A DNA stretch of 64,000 nt from Botryosphaeria dothidea (GCA_011503125.2 WWBZ02000007.1:1488001-1552000), one strand, 5' to 3'; positions 20,849 to 32,407 are shown, counted from the first letter of the stretch. A program made the numbers and translations. The notes: generated by a model from the letters alone, not told the origin.

Positions 20849-22587
20849 TCAATCCGTCGTAGGGGTCAGAGTGGTACCGCTGTGAACAGAGTTAGTCTTG
20901 GCATTTATGCATGTTTCCATCGCTCCGGTAACTTACGCAACAATGTTCGCCCAGCCGATGAGACGCCAGTGCTTCTCTATTCTGCGGCTAAGCGCAACCT
21001 TCTCACCGATCTCCGTGCACGCCGGGCTGGTCAACGTCAACCGCGCAGCATCGGCCTTGACAGCAACAACCTTGGCACCAGTGGCGGTACTTCCGATGTT
21101 GACCATGAGCACTTCGTTCTTCGCAAGCTTCGCGACCTTGGCCTGCTTGCCATCCGCAGTCTTAACACCCAGCAGGCGGCGTAGCAAGAAGTAGTTGACC
21201 TCCAGCTCCGTGTAGATGGCCGGCAGATGACCACGGAGGCCGAGAACGAAACCAACAAGACGATCCGCACGGCAAAGCGTAGGGTCGACCCGAGTACCGA
21301 CACCTGATCGACGTAAGCTGGATGGACTCATGTTGTGGAGGCAGAATACACATACCGATCAAACCACCAGGGACGGCAAACTTCAGATCGTTGTGCTCGG
21401 CGAAGAGCGTCACGACCCTGCTGAAGATAGGCTTGGCCTGGATCTTGCCCTGCTCGTCCTTGGTGACAATACCAGGCCTGATCTCAACCTCGTCGCCGAG
21501 CTTGAGCACACCAGTGAGAATAGAGCCACCAGCAACACCTCCCTTGAGCTCCTCGATCTCCGCGCCGGGCTTGTTGACGTCGAAGGAACGGATGACAATC
21601 ATGTGCGGTCTGGCCGTGAAGTCGCGTACCGGCACTGGAATCTTCGTCACGAGGTATTCGTTGATGGCATCAATGTTGAACTTCAGCTGGGCCGAGATAG
21701 GGATGATGGGAGAGCCATCGGCGACAGTGCCACGGATGAACTTCAGAATCGACTGGTAGTGATGCTCAGCGCCCTCTTCCCTCATAAGATCGACCTTGTT
21801 CTGGAGGATGATGATGTGGTTAAGCTTCATAATTTCAATGGCAGCCAAGTGCTCAGACGTCTGAGGCTGAGGGCAAGTTTCTGGGCATCATCGTCAGTTC
21901 TCACGGTCGTGCTTGAGTGAACAGATGACAGTACCATTTCCAGCGATAAGCAGCAACGCAGCATCCATGACTGCGGCACCCGAAAGCATAGTACTCATGA
22001 GAATATCGTGACCAGGGCAGTCAACGAATCTAGTTGCCACCGTTAGACCCTAGATCGTAGGAAAGCCGCGAAGAATCTACTCACGAGACATGTCTGAGCA
22101 GCCTGTAGGTGCCACTGCAGCCCTCACGCTCACATGGCGGGTCGACCTCCTTCTCACTCTTGTAGCTCCTGTAGCAAGTGGGACGCGGGCACTCCTGATT
22201 GTCACACTTGTAGATTTTCGCGTTGGCATAACCCAGCTTGATGGTGATGTTGCGCTCGAGCTCGTTCTTGAAGCGGACAGTCTGGACACCGGAGATGGCC
22301 TTGACGACGGTCGACTTGCCGTGAGCGACGTGGCCGATGGTGCCAATGTTGATGGTGGCCTGGCGGGCGATAATGTGGTCGGTCAGAGGGTTCAGCGACG
22401 CAACGTCGAGGTCCTTCGGGTCAGGCTGCGGCGGCAGCTCAGGGCGCTGAACGGCAGGGGCAGGCGCAGCAGCGGGCTTCTTCAGCGCAGACTTGCCGGG
22501 CTTTGCGTCCTTCTGGGGCTCCTGCGTCTCCTCAACCTCCGAGTCGTGGAGGGTCTCGTCGTGCTGGACATCCGAATCCGACTCCAT
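20849..22587 (-). CDS. gcd11: Translation initiation factor eIF2 subunit gamma
   Basis: GTPase subunit of eIF2, which carries initiator Met-tRNA to the 40S ribosome in the cytosol. Exons 22587-22085, 22029-21935, 21880-21356, 21303-20937 and 20879-20849 give 506 aa (budding yeast Gcd11 is 527). An acidic, Lys-containing N-terminal tail of about 75 residues precedes the G domain. G1 is GHVAHGKS at about 85-92. A four-cysteine knuckle follows (CDNQEC, then CEREGC), then G3 DCPGHD encoded across the first intron, G4 NKVD, and domains II and III with [20 protein letters not shown] and [15 protein letters not shown]. The last exon holds only ten codons. All four introns are 52-57 nt and each junction keeps the frame and restores family sequence. 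Confidence 0.95.
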
Positions 22588-23998
22588 GATTGCGACGGTC
22601 GTGTGCGTCGTGAGCGAGGTGAATGGGCGTGCGAGAAGGCGTGGTGGGGGGTGCCGGGGGCGGGCTGATCGGAATGCTGCGTGGATTTGTCTGGAGTTGG
22701 CTGCAGCAAAAGAAGTTCGGAGTCACCTTTTCCCCACCATGGACGTCAAAAAACACGGCCCGAGCTCTAAGCGATGCCAAGACCACCGCCAGCCGCCACC
22801 GCCCATTTCGGAGCCGCCTCTTCTCGTTTCACTTCACTTCACTACATCTCATCATCAAGCTTCAAAAGGCTGAGAAAGGACTCGAGCCGCGTCTACGTCG
22901 TATTCTCGTAAGAAAACGTCGTAATTTCAACCATGTACTGCAACATTGAAGATAAGGAACGGCCAAAGGCTGTTCAGAGTAGGCCCTCAATAATTCAATC
23001 GAGGCCTGGAAAATGTTGAGAAAGACGTTCTAAGCGCTGCAGACAATTAAAGCTGCAATCAACAGCTCACAGAGCTCTGTCAGGACACCATCTTTGCTCG
23101 GCAAACCCTCACCACCTGCCTCGACGGCAAAACTAACTTGTTGCTCCTCTCCATAAACGTGTCACTATCACGTGTTGCATTCACGGTTTGCACCGCCAAA
23201 GAGAGCCATCCCGTGAGCCTTGAAGCAAGCCAATCCCGCCTACTGATATCGAATAATCTCATTGACGCTTATGATTTTGGCGATGATAGGCTATCACTGT
23301 TGTTCTTGACCGAATGCAGTTTTCAGACGCAGCCTACTCTTTGGCAGACGCCAACTATTTCGCTTGTACGCACTATTGCAATTGTTTGCATTGACACTGC
23401 CCTTGGGAGGCATTCGCGCTGTCTTGGATGTGCACTCATCGCGCGAGCGCGAGCGCCTCAGTGCCGCCGTCCTCTCTTCCTTCCTCTTCACCACCATCAC
23501 GTGCACACCTCTCCCTCCCGCCCTACCTCTCTCTATACTCACAGGTGGAACCACGCCACCAGTTCCCTGAGCATTTGCATCGGGTTGAGAAGAAAGGATC
23601 CATCGATGGTCTCGCCCTCACAATGGCTGGGAAACGAGGCCGCCGGGCCAAAGAGGCCGATATAAGAAACTAATGTAAGCAGCGATAGAACAACATCCAT
23701 CATCAGATCAGCGCACTACCTTGCTCACCAGCGTCACTACTGTCATTCTCTAGGCCGGCTTCAGAAACAGTATCAGCAGCTCCTTCAACAGCTCCTTCAA
23801 CGGTACCTCTCAGCGACGGGTTCAGAGGAGCATTTAACAGCGCCTTTATTTAAAATGATTAATTGCTCTCCTTACTTCTCATTCACAACAGTGTTAAGAC
23901 AAAGTATAATACATAGTTTAGAGTACGATATAAAGACGAAGGAACTCTATTATCTATCGAGTAAAGGTTAAGGCTATCGCGCTTTTAGTTGCGCCTCG
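22588..23998. other. Intergenic, partly AT-rich
   Basis: No gene supported. The part next to 22588 is the eIF2-gamma promoter. A 12-bp direct duplication (CAGCTCCTTCAA twice, 23777-23800) and a distinctly AT-rich stretch (about 23830-24000) stand out from the GC-rich surroundings. They might be remnants of a degraded repeat, but no terminal repeats or coding remnants were seen. Confidence 0.45.
23777..23800. repeat. Two tandem copies of a 12-bp sequence
   Basis: CAGCTCCTTCAA occurs at 23777-23788 and again at 23789-23800, in non-coding DNA next to an AT-rich patch. Confidence 0.8.
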
Positions 23999-24638
23999 TT
24001 ATTTGTAGGAGACTCCACAGACAGGGTATATGTCCTCCCTGTTAATGTACTTCCAATCGCGGAGGAAGTCTGGACGTTTGATTTCGACCTGGAAATGCTT
24101 TCCTTGCTGACCCTTTAACTGTGACGGTCCGGCATTTTCAGTTCCAGGCTTTCGGAAAAGGCTCTTTATCGTGATCCACAAGGCCTCGATACGGAGCCTC
24201 CACAGACACTTGGCCAGCACGACCTCGTCCGGCACCGTTAATCCCCTCGGAGCAACATCGCTGACCCATACGCCGTTCCCATCCTTCTTGAATGGTGGAC
24301 GAGACGTCCCGTTTTCTGCATATTTTTGCAAGTCCGCGAGCACCATCTGTCTTCTTCTTCTCCTCTGGTACTCCCTAGTGGTGGACTTGCTACCGGCTGG
24401 CTTGGCGCGGGAGGCGAGTGTGCGGTTCTTCTTGTTGGCACGAGGAAGCTGCGCATGGACCTGGGCTGCTACGGTGCTTCTTGGCAGGTAATGGTGATGC
24501 TGTTTGTTGTTGTGCTTGTTGTCGCCTTGCGAGAGACCTAGACTCTGAAGGGAAGTCGTCAGTGTATGTGATATTGATTGACCGGCAATTGAGGGGCATT
24601 ACATCCTTGCACAGCTGGTAGCCAGAGGCGGACGGCAT
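23999..24638 (-). CDS. Hypothetical protein, two exons, basic middle region
   Basis: I do not recognise this protein. Exon 24638-24603 (12 codons) and exon 24544-23999 give 193 aa. The 58-nt intron starts GTAATG and ends CTTCAG with a good branch site (CACTGAC) 15 nt before the acceptor. Joining at these sites takes a short ATG frame directly into a 200-codon open frame that otherwise lacks a start. The protein has an Asn/His/Gln-rich N-terminal part, a strongly basic stretch around residues 75-88 ending in five arginines (EYQRRRRRQ), which could be a nuclear localisation or nucleic-acid-binding segment, then an ordered-looking part with Trp and hydrophobic residues (VVLAKCLWRLRIEALWITI). It ends in DIYPVCGVSYK. 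It may be lineage-specific. Function unknown; existence is inferred from splice-site fit only. Confidence 0.55.
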
Positions 24639-25212
24639 AGTAAATAGTCTGAGGTTGGGGGTGTTGAGATACAGACAAAGTACTTTGGAGGTTGGGGGCT
24701 CTTTATCTTGTGGATTCAGGATCACAGTTACACTCTGGAATATGGGAGACAATGCTGAAGGTATGAAAGGATCCGATTGCGTTCAATAGCGTATGTTTGA
24801 TGAGACAATAGTGGACTTCTATGATTCAGATGATGAGCTTCAGATGCTCCTCCCTAGATCTCTGTCAGAAGTCCGTCGCGAGCATGTTGTGTTGGGATTT
24901 GAAGGTGCGACGGATGCAATGAGGCATCCTTCATGGGGCTGTCTGTCAAGTAGGTACAAACGTGAAGAGTAGACTCAATGCACATACCCGCCAGTGCGGT
25001 GATAACCAAGGCGAGCTGTTTGCGGTGCAGGAGAGTAAGCCTCGGATTTCTGCAACGAAGCACAATGAAAGTGGATGGAAGAAAGGGGAGCTCGAAGTCA
25101 TTAAATGGCCATTTCTATGCCCATTAGAGCGAATTTCATACTCTATTTCCCTTGACCGAAGCTCCAAAACCGTGAATGCGTACCCCATAACGACCACTCG
25201 ACGACCATCCAC
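24639..25212. other. Intergenic: promoter of orphan gene, 3' of proteasome beta6
   Basis: No gene supported; both neighbours are on the minus strand. Confidence 0.5.
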
Positions 25213-26073
25213 TTAATCCTTCTTCAGATCCTTGTAGACCTCTTCGATGCCGTCCTTCGTAATAATCATCATCTGCAGGCCGTCACCGACCTCGATATGT
25301 CTCTCCACAGCGCTGCTGAAAGCATCGTGCACCAGCGACTCGACGTGGTCGCGAGGCAGCGGGTCGCGAGGCTTCTCCTCAAGGGCGTGGCCGACACCGG
25401 AGCCGGGAATATACTGGTTCTTGAAGTTGACCTGATTGTCGAGGAAGGGCATGATGAGCGAGGCGGCAGCACCACCGGCACGGCACTGTTCGCGCTCGTA
25501 GCTGCCGACGGGGTCATAGCTGTAGAGGGCACCGCGGCCCTCCTCGTCCAGACCGCCCAGGATAGCGTGCACGTAGAAGGGGAAGAAGCGCTTGCCGTAC
25601 AGGATGTGGCTGAGGCGTTGGGCGCAGGCGGCCACCGACATGGGCTTGCCGTGCTGGTACTTGTACATCTTGACGATGGTGTCGAGGCGCTCCTTCAGCG
25701 CGGCGCCATCAGCAGCGAAGCCGACCACCGACAGCACGATGGTTGCGCCCTCGTTTTCCGGACCCTCACCACCGATCTTAAAGAGCTTCGGCTGGAAGCG
25801 CGTGTTGATGTTGTAGCCGGATGTGCTGCGAGTGTCGCCAGCGATGATGGTGAAGTCTTTACCGGAGATACCAAGCGTGGAGCCGCCGTTGTCAGTGTAG
25901 CTGTGAAGGTATAGTTAGTCCAGTGTGCCGTAGTGCTTCGGAATCGCTTTGCAAGCTTACGGGTTGAATGCATGTTGCCTCACGCCTGATGCTTGTGTTG
26001 CCGTCATGGGCGTCTGTCTGAAAGAGTATCCGGGGCCGCTCTGGGGCGGGGCAGCGTTGAAGATGGCGGCCAT
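25213..26073 (-). CDS. pre7: 20S proteasome subunit beta-6 (Pre7 type)
   Basis: Non-catalytic beta subunit of the 20S proteasome core. Exons 26073-25961 and 25900-25213 (intron 60 nt) give 266 aa. The N-terminal 40 residues form a short propeptide-like segment. The core begins at YTDNGGSTLGISGKDFTIIAGD, where a catalytic beta subunit would have Thr1. GDTRSTSGYNINTRF, a Gly-rich KIGGEGPENEGATI stretch, YGKRFFPFYVHAILGGLDEEG and GQ-type C-terminal helices follow the beta6 pattern. Its start is only 217 bp from the divergent HCNGP-like gene, and beta7 lies 1.7 kb further on. Confidence 0.94.
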
Positions 26074-26290
26074 GGTGTGTGAGAGGTTGCAGTCGAGGTG
26101 GATGATCGTTCTCTGAGGTATTGATGGCTTGGAGACGGTTGTTATAGAAGGCGGGCGGCGAAGGCGGGAGTGATGTCGGAGCTGTGAAGCTCACGTAGCT
26201 GCGAGCTGCCTGGACACGCCAAGACATCGGACTCTCTAAGCTCGACATCACCGCCGCAAGCCACTTCCACTCAACACCAACCCTGCGAAA

Positions 26291-27372
26291 ATGCTAGGTC
26301 TCGATGACTACAGTAGCAGCGACGACGAGGACACTAAGGTAACCCAGGCCGATGAGGTAAGAATGCGCACGTAGCTGCAACCGCAGAATTGGGCAGATGG
26401 CTATTAATAACTACAAATATTAGACGAACAAAACAACTCTTCCAACGCCTGCTGAACCGGCAGTGGATACACCCAGTAAGACGCCAATTGAATATTTTGC
26501 AGTTGCATAACTTCTTGGTTAACCCTGTAGCAGTAGACGGCAAGGAGCCAACCGCGCCGGACCAGAACACCACTGCCCAACCCGTGGAAACTGCTCCGCC
26601 CGCAGAGGCAGAGGCAGAGGCAGAGCCCACGCCCGGCCCTTCCCTCCCGCCTGCCACTGAAGACCTCTACGCAGACACGCCTGCTCCTGGTCCTGCAGCG
26701 CCACTCTCAGCACAGCTGGGCGATCCCAGTGGCGCCATTTCCGCACCTCAGTCGCCCTACTCCGCAGGCCGCGCCATGGTGCGCAATCTGACCATGCCGC
26801 CTGTCCCCAACTTTGACATCCCTCCCTCGCCACCCGGATCGCCACCTCCGAAGACAACAGCACAGTTTGCGCACTTTTTGGAGATCAAAAAGAAGGGTGT
26901 CCATTTCAACGAGCGTCTAGAGAATTCATCGGCATTGCGCAATCCAAGCTTACTGCACAAGCTTCGCGGATTTGCTGGGATTGATGATGGGGCTCAATAT
27001 GCGACGACTCTTCCCGCGGAAGTGGCGGTTCCAACGACATTTCCTTCTTGGGCGTATGCAGAGCAGTTGGGTAAGAGGCAGCAGGAAATCACCAAGAAGC
27101 GGGAGGAGGAACAAAAGAAGACCCAGAGGGATGCACTGGAATTTGTACCAGCGAGCGGATCAGGTTCGTCTGGCTTGGGTGTTGGCGATGGCAAAGCAAC
27201 TACTAGTATGGCTGAAAGGGTCAGGGCAGGACTCAGCCGTGAAGGATCTGGATCGCCGCAGGTCTCGGACAGCGGAAAACGTAGGGATAGCGACCGGCGC
27301 GACCGCGACTATGATGACAGACGGAAGAGGAGCAGATTCAGGAGCAGGTCCAGGTCTCCGCGTCGGAGATAG
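26291..27372 (+). CDS. HCNGP-like (SAP30BP family) protein
   Basis: Nuclear protein of the HCNGP/SAP30-binding family, linked in animals to transcriptional co-repression and splicing. Exons 26291-26356, 26424-26475 and 26534-27372 give 318 aa, or 319 aa if the upstream AG at 26529-26530 is used. The protein starts MLGLDDYSSSDDEDTK, an acidic Ser/Asp opening typical of the family. A Pro/Ala/Glu-rich linker contains a (GCAGAG)4 repeat at 26602-26625 encoding AEAEAEAE. The HCNGP domain, about residues 170-275, shows HFLEIKKKGVHFNERLENSS, RNPSLLHKLRGFAGID and an FPSWAYAEQLGKRQQEI region. The C-terminus is RS/RD-rich (RRDRDYDDRRKRSRFRSRSR), as in splicing-associated proteins. Divergent from beta6 over 217 bp. 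Confidence 0.82.
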
Positions 27373-27798
27373 AGATGAAATACTGGATCCAGGAAGGACG
27401 GGGCTTGAGGCTTGCGTGAGATATGAGCGGTTCCATCCACTGATGAAAAATTGGCGGTGCGAGAGAGAGAACGTAAAGGCTTCGATAATACCCAGTTCCA
27501 TACAAAAACAAATGCAAAGACGCTTCTTATACAAAAGAATTAAAGGTCCATAGCCATATACGATAAGGTGATGAGCGAGTGTTTGATTGGATGGCTAGGC
27601 GCAACAAGCGCGGGCCAGGCAGTGAGGGCGCGCGGCGGCCGGCAACCTAGAGCTCTGGAGCTCAGCACCACAACCACCAACGCCATCACCTCCGTCTGCC
27701 ACTGCCATCGTCCACCACCACACCGCCACCTCTCCGACCGACGCTCTCCACCCATCCTGCGCCGCCTTCATCTACACGCTTCCTTCACCTCCGTAGCC
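27373..27798. other. Intergenic: HCNGP 3' region and beta7 promoter
   Basis: No gene supported. The second half is CCA/CT-rich, as in the leaders of other genes in this window. Confidence 0.55.
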
Positions 27799-28749
27799 AT
27801 GAACCACTTCCCTCAAGCCTGGGGCAGGGTAAGCTAGCTACAGAAGCCTTGCAACGAGTGACATTGCAGCTAATGCGGTGACATTGTCAACAGCCCAGAG
27901 ACGACGTCTATGGCGCCTATGACCACTCCTACCTTCAGACCGACGGTCCTACACAACACACCCAACAACCCATCGTGACGGGCACCAGCGTGGTGGCAGT
28001 GAAGTATAAGGACGGCGTCGTCATTGCCGCCGACAATCTAGGTACATCGACACCACGACAGGCTTCTACTTGACACCATGAATCAAACCTGCTGACACAC
28101 TCTCCTCCGTATAGCATCATATGGCTCCCTCGCACGCTTCACGGACGTCAAGCGCCTCCGCGTCTTCAACAAATCCGTCATCGGCTTCGGCGGCGACGTG
28201 TCGGACATGCAGTACCTAGACCGGCTGCTGACCTCGCTGTCCATCCGCGAGGACTATGGGCAGCATGAGTCGGCCGAGGACAACGACGCGCCGTCGCCGG
28301 CGCTCAACGCCAAGAACCTGCATACGTACCTGTCCAAGGTGCTGTACCGGCGCCGCTCCGAGTTCAACCCGCTGTGGAACGTGCTGCTCATCGCCGGCTT
28401 CGACCACGACGGCGTGACGCCCTTCCTCGCCCACGCCGACCTGCTCGGCACCACCTTCTCCGCCCCGGCCCTCGCCACCGGCTTCGGCGCCCACCTGGCC
28501 ACGCCCATCCTGCGCAAGCGCGTCCCCGACGAGGAGGCCTCGCGCAAGCTGAGCAAGGAGGACGCCATCACCCTTGTCAAGGACTGCATGAAGGTGCTCT
28601 TCTATCGCGATGCTCGCAGCTTGGACCGCTACTCAATCGCCGTTATCGAGAACGGCCGTGATATCGACCTCAAGGAAGACGAGAAGTTGGAGAGCCAGAG
28701 CTGGGCGTTCGCGGAGAGGATTAGGGGTTACGGTACTCAGGTTAACTAA
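27799..28749 (+). CDS. pre4: 20S proteasome subunit beta-7 (Pre4 type)
   Basis: Non-catalytic beta subunit of the 20S proteasome. Exons 27799-27828 (10 codons), 27894-28041 and 28115-28749 give 270 aa. The propeptide [20 protein letters not shown] leads to [19 protein letters not shown] at about residue 38, followed by [15 protein letters not shown] and [15 protein letters not shown], then [20 protein letters not shown] and the [16 protein letters not shown] segment. Beta6 and beta7 are neighbours in the assembled ring, so finding their genes within 3.6 kb is notable, though synteny with the gene between them may be incidental. Confidence 0.94.
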
Positions 28750-29553
28750 AAGCATCTATGCGTCGGAGATGAAATTCTGGCGCGGAGTACTTGTTGTCGA
28801 TGGCTACGATGAGGAAGATTCGACAGAAAACATTTTGATAGAAGGACAATGAATGGAGCTACGGGAGGCTGAGGCGATGCATGGCCGAAATGAATGATAG
28901 AATTCACTGGAAATCATGCAGTCACCATGCACGGGAGTGGATAACGATAAGTCGGCTTGCCGCTTTAATGGTGGCTCTTCATGAGAAAGGAATATTACGA
29001 TTGTAACTCCTTCCAGGTTTCCCATCTATAATGCCCTATGGAGTAATATGAGATCTAACCTGAAGCACGATATACCACCTAAATGAACCAGAATCAAAAT
29101 TCAAATTGAGTGGCTAAACGTGGGCTCCGGGGTCCCGACGTTAATGATGACGATGCACCTGAGTATTATCAAACAATGTCTTCACCATGGACTTGTGGCA
29201 ACCCTCAAAAGAGCCAAACCACAGCGGCAATCTTAAATTTACAGTTTATGATGGCTCATTACTGAAATACACGTTATCTACTAATGGGGCTCGTGGGATT
29301 TCCAACGGAGCGCTCTTCAGACCATTTGGCCTCCCAACGTCAGAATGCCTTAAACGCCAGTCCTCTCAAATGCTGGTATCAAAGATTAAAAAAAACAGGA
29401 AAGTGCCCACACTACCAAATGAAAGGCACCCCGACAAAGGAGAAATATACATCCCCACCGTCTTCGCTCGTCATGTGCTCTCGTCATCATGATTATGTTC
29501 ACAAAATGAATACTTTAAAGTTTGTACAGCCCTCAACCACACGCCCTGTCGAC
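28750..29553. other. Intergenic between convergent genes
   Basis: Lies between the 3' ends of the beta7 and Sfk1-like genes. Relatively AT-rich. Short open frames (29187-29492 and 29284-29793 plus) have no motif and partly overlap the antisense of the next gene. No gene supported. Confidence 0.5.
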
Positions 29554-30571
29554 CTAAAAGTAGCCAGGAGTGGGCTTGTTGCGCTGAGGATGGCCATCAG
29601 GGTAGTAAGTTTGCCCGTTGATGCCGGGGTGGTTCGAGTGACCGTCTGCAACAAGACCGTTGGGAGCGGCAGTGGTATTTGCGTAATGTCTGGTGCCACT
29701 ACCGTTGAATTGGCCGCTGGGATACACGTTGGGGCCCGGGGCACCAACACCGACGGCATGATCCTGGTACAAACCGGTCTGGCTGCTGCCTGAGTTGGCC
29801 TCAGCTTCAACCATGCCGATGCTTGTCTCCTTGCTGTGGTGGTGCTTGGTACGCAGCGCTGGGACGAAGTCGATGGCGAAAGACCAGACGTAAAAGGCGT
29901 AGATGAGAGCAATGATCCACTCGATGACTGCGGCTTCGTTGCGGTGATGTCGGTTGCCCAAGACGCCAAATGCGATAGCCAAGCCCAGTTCAACGAAGAT
30001 GAAAAGGAGCTTCATGTAGAAAGATCCGCGAAGAAACTTGCTGTCGCGGTGGCGAACGCCGAGGCGCTGGTATTCGATGCAAACGAAGATCGCAGACACG
30101 ATGTAACCGCCGATAAAAAGGCAAAGGAATACATCGTGCAATTTAGGATGCCTCTTGGTATCGAAGATGGCGAGGAGAATCAAGCCAGCCGCACCAACAA
30201 TGGAGCCAAGAATCGCGAGGATGGAGCAGACCTTCTGCCACAAGGAAGTGTTCGGGTGAAGGCGTCCCGTATGACGCAGGTAGCGCTCGATGATGAAGAC
30301 GAGATCGAATGTCACGACGGACGCAGCACCCATGGCGATGAACAGAGGCTTGAGCTTATCGGCTCCCACATCTGATATGTAACTGCCATTCCTGTTAGTC
30401 AAGCGTCATGCTAGTAGAACTGTAAGCGACTTACGCGACCGATTGGTTGGGCTCCATGGAAACATAGTGAGGTTTTCCATCCACAATCCATGTTAATAGC
30501 ATGGCAAGAAGCATCGCAAGCCAAACGATACCCGAAACTAACGGCACCATCCAATACTGTAGGCCCAACAT
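29554..30571 (-). CDS. Frag1/DRAM/Sfk1-family membrane protein
   Basis: Multi-pass membrane protein of the Sfk1/DRAM/Frag1 family. In yeast Sfk1 acts at the plasma membrane with the PI4-kinase Stt4, and animal DRAMs are lysosomal. Exons 30571-30435 and 30382-29554 (intron 52 nt) give 321 aa. The first exon encodes the first membrane segment (WMVPLVSGIVWLAMLLAMLLTW) and an external loop. The second gives five more hydrophobic segments, including PLFIAMGAASVVTFDLVFIIE, VCSILAILGSIVGAAGLILL, VFLCLFIGGYIVSAIFVCIE, FIFVELGLAIAFGVLG and EWIIALIYAFYVWSFAIDF. A hydrophilic C-terminal tail of about 100 residues is Gly/Asn/His/Pro-rich and presumably cytosolic. The 1.1-kb region upstream is shared with the divergent eL36 gene. 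Confidence 0.8.
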
Positions 30572-31669
30572 GGTTGTTCCAGTTGCGGTGAGAATGAGTC
30601 GTGAAGGGTTACCGGCGAAGAAAGCGAGTCGCGTGCGCGAAAGACAGGGATTCCAAAATGCGGCTGGGAGTTGTGAGGGAAGTAAGTTCGCAAGTATGGA
30701 CAAAACGAATCGAGAACAAGCCCTGGGAAGTGAGATTGTGCGGAGTAGAAGTAGTATGGAGGGCAAGGGGGCAGTGATGGGCAGAGATTGCGTAGTGCTA
30801 ATGGGCAGTGTAGGACTGTCGGCACGAATGTGGTCATACGTCATGAACCCGCCTTGTCCCGGACGGCGCCAAAGCCAACAGGGCCAGGCCCGCCTCGCGA
30901 AAAGAGCAGGAGCCACCACGTCAATCGTGAATCTGCGGAGTCCGGTAACCCCGACATCCGGGCACCTTTGTTACTCAGGAATCCCCGAGGGTCGTGGTAG
31001 GATTCGCGGACCGTGAGGTTTGCCGGTCGACTTTTGCTCTCGTCGTTGACGCCTGCCGTCGTGGGCCGCCGACGTGGCTTGCGGCTGTGACCAGCGGCTC
31101 AGATGCTGATCATCCCGGCGGTAGCGGGCGGCTGATGACGCAGCGCGGCTGTCAGCCTCAGGCACGCTTTCTAATCCTATGACCGTTGACGTTTGACAAA
31201 TGCTAAGCAAGGAGTGCAATATGATGGAAAGAAGAATCAGATGCCGCCTCGGTCAATAATACTGTTTCCTCTAGATGGATCGCAAGGTGTCTGCCTTGGT
31301 CGGGCTGCACAAGCGTCGGAGTAAATTCGAAAATCTGCACAGACATGCTTTTTGGAGTCGTCGTAAAGGCGCGGTTTACGCAATATACCACCGGAAGGCA
31401 GACGCACGTGGGCTGCGCAATATTCGGGCTGAGTGGTGATGCGGGCCTGGGCAGAGCGGAGCAACGCTGACTCTTGCTCTTGCTCTTGCGCGACCGGGCC
31501 GGAGGCGAAGGTTCGGCCGGGGGAACGGTGGGCGGTGCAATGTTGATCCGTCGTTTGTGCGTGCCAAGCCCACACTCCTCGCGCACCCAAGCGACTTTTG
31601 CGTGTCGACCGCGAAAGGCGAACCTCACCTGCGACCAACACCGTCCGACCGACTAACCCACCAGCAACC
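30572..31669. other. Divergent promoter region, Sfk1-like / eL36
   Basis: No gene supported. Contains the 5' regions of two divergent genes. The 31450-31665 part is rich in CT/GC and should include the strong promoter expected for a ribosomal-protein gene. Confidence 0.5.
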
Positions 31670-32407
31670 ATGCCGAAGGAAGTCAAGCAGAGGTCCGGCC
31701 TCGCCCGCGGCTTGAACGCTGGCCACGTACGTTTATCCTCCCGCTCGCTGCGCCCGCGGATTTCTCGACGAAGACCCGCGGTCCCGCTGCCGCTCTGCGA
31801 CCCCAATCGCTAACAAGTTTTTGTTTCCGCCGTACAGAAAGTCACTCCCCGCACTCCCGCCACCAGGATCTCGAGGACCAAGGGCCACCTCAGCAAGCGC
31901 ACCGCTTTCGTCAGGGACGTCGTCAAGGAGGTTTCCGGGTATGTGGATCCAGCCAACATACACGAGCACACCAAGTGAAGAGAAGGAGGCGAGGTGGATC
32001 AAGACGAGAGCACCTCGAGAGACTCGTCGGCCGAACGTCGAACCCGGGCAATTGGGCTCGTGGACATAGGGTTGAACATTGGCTGACGGTTTGTCTTAAC
32101 AGTCTTGCCCCGTACGAGCGTCGCGTTATCGAACTTCTCCGCAACAGCAAGGACAAGCGCGCCAGGAAGCTCGCCAAGAAGAGGGTATGTCGTCCCCCCG
32201 AACTCGCAGAGCGAACATGCACGAACGATCGGCATCTGCACATCCGAGCGATTCCTTCCCATTTTTCTCCCATCCGCCGATATGCTCCCCAACATCAGCA
32301 CAAAATACTGACTGGCGCATTAACAGCTCGGTACCTTCGGCCGTGCTAAGAGAAAGGTCGATGAGATGACCAAGGTTATCGCCGAGGCCAGGAGGGCCGG
32401 CCACTAA
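31670..32407 (+). CDS. rpl36: 60S ribosomal protein eL36
   Basis: Structural protein of the large ribosomal subunit. Exons 31670-31726, 31838-31938, 32103-32184 and 32327-32407 give 106 aa, the expected size. Very basic: MPKEVKQRSGLARGLNAGHK, TPRTPATRISRTKGHLSKRT, FVRDVVKEVSGLAPYERRVI, ELLRNSKDKRARKLAKKRLG, TFGRAKRKVDEMTKVIAEAR. The introns (111, 164 and 142 nt) are clearly longer than those of other genes in the window. That is common for ribosomal-protein genes. Intron 2 has a CTGAC branch site 15 nt before its acceptor. Confidence 0.97.

Noticed and set aside
24639..24752. N-terminal extension of the orphan protein to 24752
   Set aside because: The codon at 24752 is TTG, not ATG. The first true ATG of that frame is at 24638.
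29187..29793. Two plus-strand frames downstream of proteasome beta7
   Set aside because: They lie in an AT-rich 3' region and run antisense into the Sfk1-like gene; no motif.
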